Origin: Whitmania pigra
Taxonomy: Eukaryota > Annelida > Clitellata > Hirudinida > Haemopidae
Direction: 5' to 3'
Assembly: GCA_021613335.1 (NCBI GenBank)
Contig: JAJTWR010000305.1
Location: 1,667,501 to 1,731,500 of the forward strand
Length of the DNA: 64,000 nt
Positions 20,401 through 35,400 of this stretch are shown here, piece by piece (positions within the stretch are counted from its first letter, which is position 1; every line of letters starts with the position of its first letter). The notes below the pieces were generated by a model, which saw only the letters and a program-made list of their open reading frames with translations, searched no databases and had not been told where the DNA came from. The translations under genes were made by a program, and so were the position numbers.

Positions 20401-23400
20401 ACCCTGAACTCGTAACTGGTGCCCTCGAGCAAATCATGCATGACGTGATGAGGCTGAGTTATCGCACGGTCCAGATTGTAGGGTGTCCATCCGTACTGGG
20501 AGCCGGATCTGTACTCGATGAGGTAGTTAGTGATGGGTGTTCCTCCGGTGTTGCGATGAGGTGTCCAACTAAGGTTGAGACTGTTTCTGTCAATGAGGGA
20601 GACCACAGGGGCAGAGGGAGACCAGGGCTTGCCTGTCGATCGAGGATTTATTAAAGATTGTGATTGTTTGAGATTCTTCGATAATTATATTCATTAATAT
20701 TTTTATCCTCCAGTAGGCGCATAAATTAATGTCATTACGAGCCAACTTACCGTATTGGTCTTTGGCAGAGACAGGTCCCAGGGGAATGGAGGGCTGGCTC
20801 TCTCCGCCGTCGTTAACGGAAACCACCCGGTATTCGTAATCTCCTCCGTGTACCGATCTGTCCGTGTAGAACGTGTCGAGGATTGGGAAATGGTTCAGAC
20901 GAGCGAATTGTCCACCGGTGTACAAAGGTCTTCTTTCGACGTAGTATCCTTGAAAATAAGGAAGATATGATTTCAATCACAATCACCAATTGAAATTTTA
21001 TTTTAAATTCATTAAATATGCAATTCACATTACTCCCATTTTACCTAATTTTAAAGACAGTTAATATTCCCATAAATGTAAAAAACAAATGTTAATGAAT
21101 ATTCATATTACCTTCCAGGGGAGCATCGCCTCTGGGCGGTTGCCATTGGAAGGTGATTGATGACTTGGAACTGTCAATCAAGTCCAAACCTCTGGGACAC
21201 TCTGGTGGTTCTGCAGAGGAAGGAGTGAGGGGAGGAGTTAATTGATGTTTTTAAATATTCATAATTCATTATGCATAATAGTATCGATCACTGTTACATT
21301 AATCAAAATCCCGTTATTATAAATAATAAATATTTATTATTATTATATAAATATTAGATTATAAATTATTTTCCATTTTATTATAAGAATGCATATCATC
21401 ATTATCATCATCGTTATTATAATCATAATCATCATCACTCAACCTTGTTGGCTCCTCATTTCGATGGCTTCGATGGTTTCCAAAGCAGATCCCAAACCGA
21501 CGCTATTTTCTGCCGAGACCCGGAAGTTGTAACGGTTGCCAGGCAACAGACGCGTTATCCTGTAACTATGGGTACTGTCGTCCACCCTGCCCACGGTCGC
21601 CCATCCACCCTTTGTGACGTCACTGCGATCAATGACGTAGCCCGAGATTGGGTACCCTCCGTCGTCTTCTGGTCTGTCCCAGGCGAGTGTGATGGTGTCC
21701 ACTTGCATGGAAATTATTCTCAGATTCGTTGGATTGGAAGGAGCAGCTGTTAATAAATAATTTTTAAATTAATAATAATAAAACTAATAATAAAATTAAT
21801 ATTAATAACAATAACAATAACAATAACAACTCACATTTGACAATGACATCGATCTGCATCCTGGCAACTCCTGCCAGATTTTCCAACTCCACTTCGTACT
21901 GACCTTCCTCGTGGCAACCTATGCCAGCCACGGTCAAGGTCGAGTAGCCGTCACGTGTGTCGATCATCACGTGACCTGGAAGGGAGGTCAGGGGCAAACC
22001 GTTTCTTCTCCAGGTGACCCTGGGCTGGGGATGGGCTGCATAGTTGGAAGTCAACAAGAGGGTTGAACCCTGTTTGATTTCGATAGGGGATTGCCAAGCT
22101 CTCGACGTGGTGTCTATTCTCGGAGGAACTGATTCGCGGGAAATTTCAGTCGTTTTAAAAAATTGATATCTTAATTATGTTAATTTATTCAAACAACTTT
22201 TTCAAATTTAATGCTTGTACTATATGTTCTAGAAAAAGAATTAAAATGAAGTTTATATTTTTCAACGCTGCTCACCATTGACGGTCAATATGGCGGTTGT
22301 CTTGACGTGGCCGTGTTGGTTGAAAGCTTCGCAGGTGTAGATACCGGCATCTGATAGGTCGAGGTCGTTTATGGTGAGAGAAGCTGATTGGTCGTCATGA
22401 CTGGGGTAGAATTTGTTGCTCAGTCGGAGTTCTCTTCCGTCTTTGAACCTGGAAAGAATGAGTCATCGGTATTATATCGATATTAAAATATTACATATTC
22501 AACATTCGATAATCGATATTCAATCCCATATCAATGAAATGGGTGCACCCATTCATCTCGTGTATTCATTCACCATCATCTTTTTAAGTGATCAGTTAAT
22601 TCGCCTACCATTTAACATCCGATCTGGGTTTTCCCATGAGAACATCGCATTCAAGTTTTACTTTCTCTCCTGCGTTGGCACTGACGTTGATCAGCGGGGA
22701 AATGAATGCTGGCTCGCGGGTTTGAACTGAAATTAATAATAATAATAACATTAATAATAATATTCTTCATTAAGTCTTACTGATATTCATCTTCAATTTA
22801 GTGACATTGGCCTATTAGGGCTAGTAATTATAATTACTAAATACATATTTATTCGTACAAGTGATAATGAACAAAGTGATAACTCACCTCCCAAGGCAAT
22901 TCTAGGTCGTATGGGAACGGTGGCGTCGCTGTAGGGTCCCATGCCGGCCCTGTTTTCGGCTGCCACTCTGAATTCATAGTCGACGTCATCGTGGAGCCCT
23001 GTGATCTTGAAGGAAGGTTCAAGGACGTGCAGGTTATCGTTTGCCCTCGCCCATTTGCTGCCCAATCCGCTCTTTCTGTACTCGATGATGTAACTCCTGA
23101 TATCATCTCCACCATCACTCGTTGGTGGATTCCAAGTCAAGTTGCACGACCTTTTTGTGATGTCACCGACCTGAAGTCCCTCGGGTTTGGAGGGTTTGTC
23201 CCACGGATCACGTGTCACTACCGGCTTGGAGGCAGGACTTGGTTCGGCTATTAAAGGGTTTGAATATTGATTTGGTTTTAATTTAAGTTTAACTGTTTAA
23301 TAGAAAACAAATCTAATTACCCTGTCCGATTCTGTTTTCGGCTGTGATTCTGAATTGGTACGATTCCCCTGGTATCAGGTTGTTGGTCTTGAAAGAGGTG

Positions 23401-26400
23401 CCACTGACCGGAAATGAGGTCAGACGAATCCAACCATGTCTAGACAGGCCTCTTTGCTCCACGTGGTAGCCCGTGATTGGACTTCCACCGTCGTTCAATG
23501 GAGGATTCCAGGTGAGAACTAATGAATCCTTGTGCAACGAGGTCACTTCAGGTGCGTCGGTTGATGATGGAGGACCTGGTAAAGAAATATTAAGTTCAAC
23601 CGTTTGCAGGTATTCACGATTGAAGTGTTCATGATTGAAGTGTTCACGATTGAAGCGTTCATGATTGAACTTGTCCGAATAAAAACAAAACTCACGATGT
23701 GGACTTTTGGCGCTGATGCTTCTTTCAAGTTCTTCAGGGAAGCTTGGCCCGACCTCATTAACGGCCATCACCCTGAACAAATAGGGCACGCCCTCGTTCA
23801 GTCTTCTGACTGTCATTGTGGTGTCCTTGGTTGTTCCTACTGGCGACCAGGTCGTTCTCAGGGCTTCCCTCTTCTCAATGATGTAATGGGTCACTCGACT
23901 TCCTCCATCGTCACGCGGAGGCATCCAGTTCAAGATCACAGTGTCTTCGTTGATCGACTGAGCAGTCAGATTTTTTGGAGGTTCTGGTTTGTCTGAAGGA
24001 ATTCATATACAATTATGGATACATGTTTGGAAATTTTTTTTTACTCCAGGCAACAATTCAGATGAGATAAGAAGCTCTCACCTATGACGATGACTTTGAC
24101 GGTGAGATGAGATGATCCAAATTCGTTGTCCAATTTGAGCTTGTAGTTTCCGGTGTCATTGCGGTCGACCCTGGTAAGCACCAGGGTAGTAAGGTCATGG
24201 TCGTTTTCCGCGTGAACACGACGCGAGTCCCTCAGGGGCTGACCGTCAAACCACCAAATGATTTTGGGTTGAGGACTTCCATTGAAAGGAACCTCAACGG
24301 TTGCTGAACTTCCAGCTTTAAGGATGATTGGCTGAAGGAATCTGTCGCTGGTGCGAATCTCAGGCCTTGCTTCGACGTCCAATCGTGCTTCGGAACGATG
24401 ACCTATTTAATAATGTCAAGTTCGGAGTGTTAAATAAATGTTTCTGAGATATAAATAAATTGAATTTCGGAAATATAAAAATAAATCTAAGCATATTAAA
24501 GCACGGCACTTTAGGCAACGACGACAATCCATTTAACACTCCCACCTTTGACGACAATGGCGTAATCTCCAATATCTCTGCTGTCCACGTCTTTGACTGT
24601 GAGTCTGTAATTGGCACCCAGGACACCCATGTCGTATTTGGGGCCTGGTTTGAGATCGAATCCATCCTTCAACCAATGAGCGGTGAGGTCAGGTTTGGAC
24701 ACTTCGCACTCAAAGGTCACCGGTGCACCGATTTTTGAAGCTTTGAGACTTTTCAGTGGTTTTGTGAAGAGAATCTTTTCGTCTGTCGTAACAACAAGTG
24801 GCTTCAATTAATTAAAGCAATTAAAATTTTAATTAATTACAATTTAAAAATACTTTACCATATTTTCTGGTTCTTGCGGTACCAGAAGGTGGTCCCGCTC
24901 CGGCCTTATTTTCAGCCATGATTCTGAACTCGTAGTCAGTTTCAGGCAGAAGATCGAGTATGGTGAACGAGGTGTCCTTGATGGGGCGCGAAGGGTTGGC
25001 CGCTTGCCAGCAGAAAGTTCCTACGGGTCTCATTTCGATCCTGTATCCAATTATGGGGCTGCCTCCGTCATCCAAAGGACGCATCCACCTCAATGTCACA
25101 CGATCCTTAAGCAGAGCCACTATTTCTGGAAGGCCTGGAGCTCCAGGGCGTTCTGAATGATAAAAATATTAACATTGTTAAATAATTTTGAAAATAAATA
25201 AAAATAAATGTTTATCGCTGAAATTAAAAAAATAACAAAACAATTAAATTAACATACCAAAAGGAGTCTTGAATTTGATTGATCCTGTCGATTGAGAGGG
25301 TTTTCCAAGTCCAGCCTCGTTGGCGGCGATGACCCTGAATTCTCTTTCTTCGCCCTCCATAAAGTCAGCAAGGTCACAAGCAGTGCCTCTGATTGGTGGC
25401 AGGCTGAGTTTGCTCCACCTTGGATTGTAGGGTGTCCTACTTTCGATGACGTAATACTCTATTGGAGAACCCCCGTCGCTGATTGGAGGAGACCAGGAGA
25501 GTGTTAATGAGTCTTTCGTCAAGTTGCTTGCTGTCAAATTTTCCGGCGCTTCAGGTTCGTCTGCGAAAGTAAAGAGGAAATATAGTTTATGTTGCACAAG
25601 TCATTTTTAGTTACGATACGCTATTGAATGTATTATTAATACTTTTGAAAATCACGAATTTATGTAAATCGGAATTCCAAATAAAACTTACCGAAGGGTA
25701 GCTTCGCAGTGACTGGCTTATCCACTTGGGCGTAATCGCTAAGCCCCGTCTCATTCTCGGCAGCCACTCTGAACAAGTAGTCGCAACCCTCGAAAAGCCT
25801 TCCTATCTTGGCCCTTGTCATTTCAGGTGCAGTTCGAGAGCAGGCAATCCAGTTGTTCTTGGAAGCATCTCGTTTCTCGATGATGTAACCAGTTATCGGA
25901 CTTCCACCGTCACTCAGCGACCTATCCCACGTCAGGTCGACGCTATCGACCGTTGCATCTGTGACTCTCAGGTTTCTCGGAGTCGATGGTTTGTCTGGAA
26001 GCGATTTGGAAGAAAAGATTTTTAATGATTAAACATTATTACAGATTCAAGTGATTATAAAAAGATGAGATAATTTCTTGGACTTTAAGGCAAACCTTTC
26101 ACGATGACGTCAAAAGAAGCGGTCTGACTTCCCGCTTTATTGGCTACTTTGACTTTGTAGATGCCAGAGTCAGTAGGTAAGAGGCCTTGAACTCTCAAGG
26201 TAGAATGCGATGGCCCTATGGAGAGGTTGTATCTATCAAGAGGGTAAGTCGAAGGCGGGAAAGGAGAAGAGTTGAACGACCAATCAACGGAAGGTGTAGG
26301 AACACCGGAAAAGGTCAAATCAAGATCAAGATTCTTGCCAGCCCTCAGAGATATTGGCTGTTTCAGTCGCGAGTCGTATTCCAGTTCTGGAATTTCTGAA

Positions 26401-29400
26401 AGCGAAAGAAAAACAAAATAAAGAAAGCGTTTATGAACTGAATAAGCAACCTAAGTAAGCAATCATCAAAATGAAGCGATCTAACTGAAACTTACTGTAC
26501 ACATTGAGGTTTGTAGTTGAGTCCACAATACCGTAATGGTTGGACACCTCACATCTGTATCGACCACTGTCGTTGGGTTGCGTGTCTTTCACGACCAGTG
26601 ATGCCTTGTTGTCCCAGTAGAACATGTCGTACTTACGCGTTGGTCTTATTTCTCTGGAATCCTTGTACCTGTTTTTAACGATTGAAATAAAAGTTATGTT
26701 ATGATTTGAAAAGCAATTTTATTAATCGAGGAGTGCATTTAAAAACTTAGCCTTGCCATTTTATTTCGGCGTCTTTGGTTCCAGGAGTGACTCCGAGTTC
26801 AAATGTCGCAACTTCCGGCGAAATGACTGTGACGTCACGCAGGGGGCGTGTCATTCGAGGCGCTTCGCCGGCTAAAAATAACTCAAGTAAGTCAATACAT
26901 TAAGACATTTCAAGATTTTACTTTTTTTTTTAGACTTACGGATTGGTCGAGAGATCAGCGAATCAGATTCCGAATATGGTCCGAGACCAGATCTATTTTT
27001 GGCAGCAACTCTGAATCTATAATTAGCTTTAGGCTTGAGGTTTCGTGCGGTATACTTGGCATCAGGAACATAACCATCATCCCCATTGTCTATTGGTCTC
27101 CACTTGTAACCGGAACCTTCTTCGGAGCTTTCCAAAAGATAGGAGATGATTTTTGAACCGCCGTCGTCCATTGGCGGTTTCCAAGTGACGTCAAAACTCG
27201 TGTCGTCCAATCTCGTTGCGCGGGGTGCTCCGGGCTTGCCTGGTTTCTCTGGTAAAGAAAAAACATGACAACGTGACTTATTAAATCATTCATGATGAGA
27301 TAATTGATTGTACAATATTATGTCATGCAACTCACAATTATAATTATTCCTAACTGATGACTAACAATAAATTTAAAATAAAATAATTAAAAAAAAAACT
27401 CACTCCATGGACTTTCCGCAGTTACAGGCCTCGACGGTTCACTGGGCTTGCCTGAACCGACCTTATTAACGGCCGTCACCCTGAACTCGTAAGAGGTACC
27501 CTCAAACAAATCCCTCACGTTCAACGAGGTGCTTGACACTGGTTCCTTGTTGACGAAGACCCATTGACGAGAGGTGTCGCTACGCCTTTCAACGTAATAA
27601 CCGCTGATAGGGCTACCTCCGTCATCACTTGGGGCTTTCCAGGAGACGGTCATGGAGTTCGGTGTGACCTCTGACACTGTTGGTCGATTTGGGGCACCAG
27701 GGCATGCTAAAGCATCGTTTAAGTGTTTATGTACTAAAACTCCATTAACTGATTAAATTCATAAATGAAATGACAGAATACAAATTATTGGATACCAGAG
27801 TATCCAATAAAAATGTTAATTGATTAATTTGTCAATAGAATTTTCTCAATTTACTCACAAAACGGACTCTTGGCGGTGATTGGCAGTTCGACAGGTTCTC
27901 CCTGACCAATCTCGTTCTCTGCTGAAACCTTTAAGACGTATTCATTGCCACTGACGAGTCTGATGACCCTGAAGTCGCACTTGTCTGTGCTGGCCACTGG
28001 CAAGTAGACTGATTTGTGCTTGTCCCTCCTTTCCACCACGTACCTGGTGATTGGCTTTCCACCATCCTTGAGTGGGGGTCGCCATCTGAGGGAGATGCTG
28101 CTGTCTGTGACCTCTGTGACTTCGAGGTTCTGTGGTGCACTAGGGGTACCTTTGAAGGGCAATAATTTATTAGTTAATCAACAAATAATTATATTGGTAG
28201 TTATGCTATTGTGTACAATTTTATGCTATGACTTTCAAACAGGCATTTATGACCAACCGTAAACTTTAACTTCAATGTCAACTGTCGCCTTTCCGTGTTC
28301 GTTCTCAACCGTGACGCTGTAATTGCCCGCATCTTTCAGTTCTGCTCTGTTGATTTTCAAGGTCGTCGAGTTCCTATCGACATTGTACGTGACATGACCT
28401 CCAGGGTATAGAGGGCTTCTGTTGAGACACCACGTGACTTTAGGCGCTGGCCAACAGGAGAAGGGGATCTCAATTGAAACCGTTTCTCCCTCTTTCAGTG
28501 TCACAGACTTTTTGATTCGATCAATTTGGAATTCAGGGGGAACTATTCAAGGACGTGAAATATTTTATTATCCGATTATTATGATTATCATGATTAATCT
28601 AAAAAAATCTACTCACCTTTGAGTGAAAGTTGTGCAGAAATCTTGTCTCCCTTGAGAGCAGCAGAGTACGTTCCCTCGTCTGGTCCTTCGACGTCACGAA
28701 TAGTCAATCTGTGATTGGCCAAGTCAGATTCCATGGCGTATTTTGGAACCCCTCTTCTAATTGGCTGATCATCCTTGTACCACGTGACGGGCAATCCCGG
28801 TTTTGATACTTTACATTCGAACGTCGCGGAGGCCGGAAGCTTTGTAATGGTGACGTCACTTAGGCCTTTGTCAAATTTGACTTTATCTTCTGAAAGTCAA
28901 ATTATAATTACAAGTTAATTAATTTTTAAATCGATAATTTTAAGTATTTAATTGATATTTAAATATTAATGGAAGCACAATTCGAACCATATTTCAAAGG
29001 CTTGGCCGTGGCAAAATCGCTCAATCCAATCTTATTCTCGGCTGCTACCCGGAAGTCGTAGTTCAAATTCGGTTCAAGGTCATCGACATCAATCTCCGTG
29101 GAGAGGAAAGGTATTGATGGAGTTATTGGCTTCCAAGAATAATCTCTGTTGGACTTCATTTCGACCCTGTAGTTGGTGATCGGCGTGTTTCCAGTTTCCC
29201 TGGGTTTCTGCCAAAACAAAGTCACTTTTCCATCCCTCGTCTTCACTTGGAAATCTTCAGGTTTGCCAGGCTTGGTGTAGAGATCCTTGGTCTTCACATT
29301 TCCCGTGGTCTTCGATGGAGGACCATTTCCGGCATCGTTGACGGCCACGACTCTGAATTCATAGTCCTCATCCTGCATAAGGTCTTTGCAAATGTAGTGA

Positions 29401-32400
29401 GGCGAAGGAAGGGCGTTCTTGTTTACGAGGCTCCATTTGCTGCTGTAGCCCTGTCGCTTTTCCACTAGATAACCGATCACAGGACTGCCGCCGTCAGACT
29501 TTGGAGGTTGCCATGACAACTCGACCGAGTTTTTGTCGACCGAATCGACAATCAGTCCGAGTGGTTCAGACGGAACATCTGAAAAATGTTCGACGATGTT
29601 GTTATCGATGTTGATGTTGTCTACGAACGTGCAGGTGCTTATGGGAGTCTTACCGAATCCGAGACCTGTCTTGACTTGATCGTCGAGCTCTGCAAAAGGC
29701 CCAACACCGATGTTGTTTTCAGCGGCCACCCTGAATTCATAAGTAGTCCCGTCCTCCAAACGACCCACTCTGTACCTCAGGGAATCGGGACCAGTCTCCC
29801 CGACCTTCGTCCAGCCCCGCATGCCTTCCTCTCTCTTTTCCACGACATATCCAAGAAGAGTTGCTCCTCCATCGTCTTCAGGAGCCTTCCATGTAAGAAC
29901 CACGTGATCTCGTCCTTTGTCACTCGATCCGAGATTTCTTGGTTTTGATGGTTTGTCTGTGAATCAATCATCAGTCAATTATTTTCAATCAATTTCAACC
30001 AGTCAGCGATCAATCCAAAGGCGAATCAAATAACTGACCTAGAATTTTGACCTCAAAGGTAGCAAAATCTGATCCGACCTCGTTTTCGGCAACCAGCTTA
30101 TAAATACCGGACTGTTTGCCAGTGACATCAGCAATCTTCAACGTTGTCATGGTTTCCAGTTGATCGAACTTCACGTCAGGTCCCTTCTCCAGGGCAATTC
30201 CTTCCCTGTACCAAGTTAGTTTCGGTTTCGGACTTCCAGTCACCTCAGCAGGCAGGGTCAAGGTCGATCCGGCTTTCAGTTTTTGCGGACCTTTGTATCT
30301 CGGCTCCACGGTTATTTTAGGTTTTGCTACAAAATTTAGCAACGATTCAATATTTAAATTATTTACTGTTGGCCGTTACAATTCAGACATATATTTATAA
30401 TAATAATAATATTATTAATATTAACAATATCAATAATATCAAGAAAATCTCACAGTTGACATTCAAATTAGATTCTGTCTTGTCACTGCCGCTCTTGTTC
30501 TCAAGAAGGCATTTGTACTTTCCAGAATCTTTTGGCTGTACGTCGGTGATCACCACTCTGACCTTGTTGGACCCGATGACGTCAACTTTGACCTGTGAAC
30601 TCTTGTAGAGTTCCTTGCCCTCCTTGAAAACAATCACCTTGGCCTCGGGTTGTCCAAGGTCGGCCTTGCATTCGAAGATGGCGTCAGAACCTGAGAGGAC
30701 TGTTACGTCCTCAAATGGGGTCAGTATTTTAGGAGGTGACCCACCTGTTTATTGATGATGAAATTTAGTTGATTGTTTACAACAAACAGGTGATACTGAC
30801 ATCACTACCATCATCATCATCATCACCATCAATAATAACCATCATCATCATCATCAACGAACCTGTCTGAGTCGAAGCTTTTTCAGGTTTCGAACTCTGA
30901 GAGAACTTGCCAATTCCAGCCTTGTTCTTGGCAGCCACTCTGAATTCGTAGGTCTGCTGGGGTCTTAGGCCCTTCACCAGCAACTCATTATCTCTAACCA
31001 AATCCTCCATCGTAGCAGGTGACCATAGGCTGCTTCCTTCTGGTCTCATTTCAACGACGTAGCCTTCAATTATGCAACCGCCGTTATCTTCCGGAGGAGA
31101 CCAAGTAACTTTCATGGAGGTGTCCTTGACATTGCTCGTCAGTGGGGTGCCAGGAGGTCCCGGTAGTGCTTTAATAATAAATTGAATATGTAGCGGATAT
31201 CATTGCCATTAGTCATTTGTAACATCGTAAAGGTCGAAAACGAAACTAACTCCACGGGTTTTTAGCTGCCACAGGTTTGCTGGGTTCTCCTGGTTGGCTC
31301 TGCCCGGCCTTATTTTCGGCGATGATCCTGAATTCGTACCTCTGGTCTTCCATGAGGTCGGTGACTTCGTACTCGGGTTTTTCCGCTTTCAATTTCATTT
31401 GTATCCACCTGCTTCCAGTTCTGCGCTCGACGATGTATCCGGTGATTGGACTGCCTCCGTCCGAGTCTGGTGCTTTCCATGCCAACTTGCACGAAGTCGC
31501 ACAGACGTCGTACACCTCGGGCATGCCGGGAACGCTCGGAACGGCTGTAAAATGAGATCAGAGGTCAATAATTAAAAGTGAAAGTTCAGGGAAAGTTCAA
31601 CCTTCAAAAAGCAAATTTTCCATACAGCTTTTAATTGTCTGAGAATTTTATACTAAAATAAATGAATGTGTCCGAATTTGCTTACTGAATTGACATTTAG
31701 GCTGAACGGTCTGTTGAAGTTCTGTGTAATCACCGACTCCAATCGAGTTTTCGGCAGCCACTCTGAAATGATACTGGTTTCCTTCGAACAACCCAGTTAC
31801 TTCGAACTCCAAGTTCTCGGTCGTCGTCACTGATTGCCACATCTTTCTCTGTGCTTCTTTTTTCTCAACAACGTATCCCGTGATATCACTACCACCGTCT
31901 TTTTCCGGCTCCTCCCATTTCAGGGTGACGGTGTTTGAAGTTACCGATTTAAGGTTAAGATTCCTGATTGGCCCTGGTTTGTCTGACAGTTATATTCAAG
32001 ATATTAGAAAATATTTTTAAATATTTTTAAATAATAAGCTTTCCAAGCACTCAACCGACCTTGGACTTTGACTTTGACGGCAAATGTTGCCTTGCCGAAT
32101 GGATTCTCCAAGGTCAGAGTGTATTGACCTGCATCCGTAACCTTGACCTTATTCAAGTTCAGTGTGGCGTGATTGTAGGTGGTCTCGGGTTTGATACGAA
32201 CAGGGTCGGGAAGAAGTTGGCTGTTGAACTGCCACGTAACCTTTGGCTGGGGGTGAGCTGTAAACGGAATATCGACACTTGTCGATTTGCCAGCCACTAA
32301 GGTAATTCCGGTCTTGTAGGCGGAGTCGTAGCTACCAATCATCGGTGGCGCTATAAGAAATGTTTATTAAATCCTTGAGTATGATAATCAATGTCACTAT

Positions 32401-35400
32401 TTATTTATTTATTTTTTTATTTTATGAGATACAATTGAAGGGCCCAATTGAACCACTAACACAATTGCGAAAAAAAACCAAAAAACATAGACCGGTGTGC
32501 ACAGGGGCAGAAAATAGATTAAATGTAATTTATGTATTGACTAAAGTCTAAGTCATAATAATAATAATAGAAATTTTTCTAACCTTCAACAATGAGTTTA
32601 GCATTCGATGTCTTGTTCTTGAAAACAATCGAGTAGTCACCTTCATCTTTGCCATCGACATCTTTTACAACCAGCTTGTGCACCTTCCCGGAAACTATGA
32701 TGTCATACTTGTCTCCTTTTTTGATTGGTCTATCATTCTTGAGCCATTCGACCTTGGCGTTGTCTTCGGCCAATTGGCATTCGAATGTAGCAGTGGATGG
32801 GATGACGGTGACCTTTTGGTCTTCGAGTTGTTTTTCAAATGTCGTCGACGGTTCTGGAAAAAATCATCATCATCACCATCATTCTTAATTACTAAATAAC
32901 TTTGGTGATTATATCATTTCAAACGCGATGCACTTAAACAAAAGAGAAGCTAAAAGTAAACTTGTGTGTCCAACCAACCGTATTTCACAGGAGCAGAGGG
33001 TTCAGAGAATGGACCTGGGCCGACTTTGTTCTCAGCCCTGACCCTAAAAGAATACTCCCCTGGCTTCAGTCCCGTGACCAAGTAAGTTGTGGTGGTGATT
33101 GGTTGTTCCGGATTGACAGGGACCCAACCGACCGTACTTCCGATCGATTTCATTTCGAGGGTGTAGGTCAAATTGGGACAGTTACCGTCATCTTTCGGCG
33201 GACTCCAGTTTACTGTAGCAGTGTTCGGGGTCATTTCCGAAACCCCTGGGCGACCAGGCTGGCCTGGCTTGTCAAAAGGATCTTTGGGTGTTATAGGGCC
33301 CAAGATTTCGGATGAGTCTCCGATTCCCGCTTCGTTCACTGCTGCTACTCTGAACAGGTAAGAAGCCTTGTCTGTCAGGTCAATTACCTGATAATTGGTG
33401 TCTTTGCAAGGTGCTTTGGTGAGGCGAACCCACTTTCCACCGTAGCTGCCCTGCTGTTGGACTTCCACGTGATAGCCGATGATTGGAGAACCCCCATCGG
33501 ATTGTGGCGGGCTCCACTTGACTTGACAGGACGTCTTTGAAATGCCATCCACCGAGAGTTCGATTGGTTTACCTGGAGTAGCTGTTAACAAGAAATTATG
33601 AGAATGTTGATCAACGTTCAGCGACGAGAAGTTGTCAATTATTATTGTATTGTAATAAGAACTTGTCAATTATTATTCTATTGCAATAACAACTCAAAGA
33701 AATAAACTCACTAAATCCTTTTCCAGCCGTGTAGGGCTCCGTGACCTCCGCAAAAGGTCCCAGGCCCACTTTGTTCTCTGCGGCAACCCTGAAAAGGTAC
33801 TGGTTTCCTTCGAAGAGCTTCGAAGCCACTGTTTCCAATTTGTTCTTTGCAACCGTTTCAACAGTGATCCAGCTGGCTTTTGTGACTTCCCTCTTCTCGA
33901 CGACGTATGCAGTAATTTCCGATCCTCCGTCTGACTCTGGCTTTTCCCATTGGACGCTGGCAGAATCTGTGGTTGCTTTGGCAACGCGAAGCGAGCGAGG
34001 CACCGATGGCTTGTCTAATTGTATAACGATAAATAAATAGGAGTTATGTTAGTGCAAAAGATTTATAAATATTAAAATAAAACTGATCAACAATGTTGAT
34101 GATGAACAGATAAAAACTGTAATTCAAAATCATCTTAAAAGTGCCAAGAAAACTGACCAAGGACTTCCACATTGAAAGAGATTTCGGCTGTTCCCGCTTC
34201 GTTCTCAGCAATGATCTTGTAACTTCCTGCATCTTTGACCGACGGATTCGTGTTGGTGAGGCCGGTGGTGTCCTTCATGACCGTGAACATGGATCCGTTG
34301 AGTGGTTCTTCGTTGAGGTACCACTTGATGGAAGGGGCAGGAGTCCCCGTAAATTTCAGGTTCACGGCGAGGTTTGAACCTGCCTTAACCTGGAGTGGTT
34401 GTGTCAGAGGTTTTTCGAATTCCAATGTTGGAGGAACTGAAAATAGAAATAGGTGACATTTTGGTGAACTTTTGTTTCAAAGTAATTTTGAGAAAAAAAT
34501 GATTTATGGAATTCAGTGATTGAGATATATTTATTTATTAAAAAAAAAATTTGTAAAATATCTTCAAACAGAAAAGCATACAAACCAAGAACGATAATTT
34601 TTGCTTCGCATTCCACCTTCTCCACTTTGTTGTCCACCTCTACTTTGTACGTGGCGCCATCTGCCACCTCCACCTGCGGTATTTCCAGGACCGCCTCTCC
34701 GTCTTTCAGGGAGGTCTTGTATTTTTTCGTGTCCTTGATTTCTCGACCGTCCTTAAACCAGGTCACTTTGGCAGGGGGTTGACCTAGATCCACTTTGCAG
34801 ACCAACCTAGCCTTGTTTTTAACTGGCACTTTCATGTCCTCCAAAGGAGAAATAATCTTCGGCTTGATTCCAGCTGAAATAATTTCAAGTCGATTTGTAG
34901 TCAATTACATATTTGTAAATATAAAAGGAGATTTGTTATTTTTATAACGTCAGTCACAATTCTGTTACTTCTGGTACTGACCTATTTTATCTTCGGCCTT
35001 AATTGATTGGACAGACTCGGCAGTTGGTCCCGCCCCAGCCTTGTTTTCAGCGGCAACTCTAAAGTCGTATTTCTTTCCTGGCTCCAATCCCTTAACCGTG
35101 TAGGTTGGGGTTCGAATCTTGTCCTCGGTCACCCTTTTCCAGCGAATTGAATCTTCTGGTTTGAACTCTAGAATGTAATTGGTGATTTCAGCTCCTCCAT
35201 CCTCAGTGGGTGGAGTCCAAGTTAGGATGATGGAGTTCTTTGTCGATTCTTTCATCTCAGGAGAACCTGGTTTCCCGGGCTTGTCTATAAAGATAATTAC
35301 GAATTTTAAAAATCTTTAATTTACGGTTAATATTAAAATTTATTCTTATGTTATTTTTAATCAATATTTTCACTAAAACAAGTGTAAACTCTCACCCCAA

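Noticed and set aside
32400..32580. Intron stretch with caattgaagggcccaattgaacc inverted sequence
   Set aside because: A short imperfect palindrome with no terminal repeats or coding content; not enough to call a mobile element.
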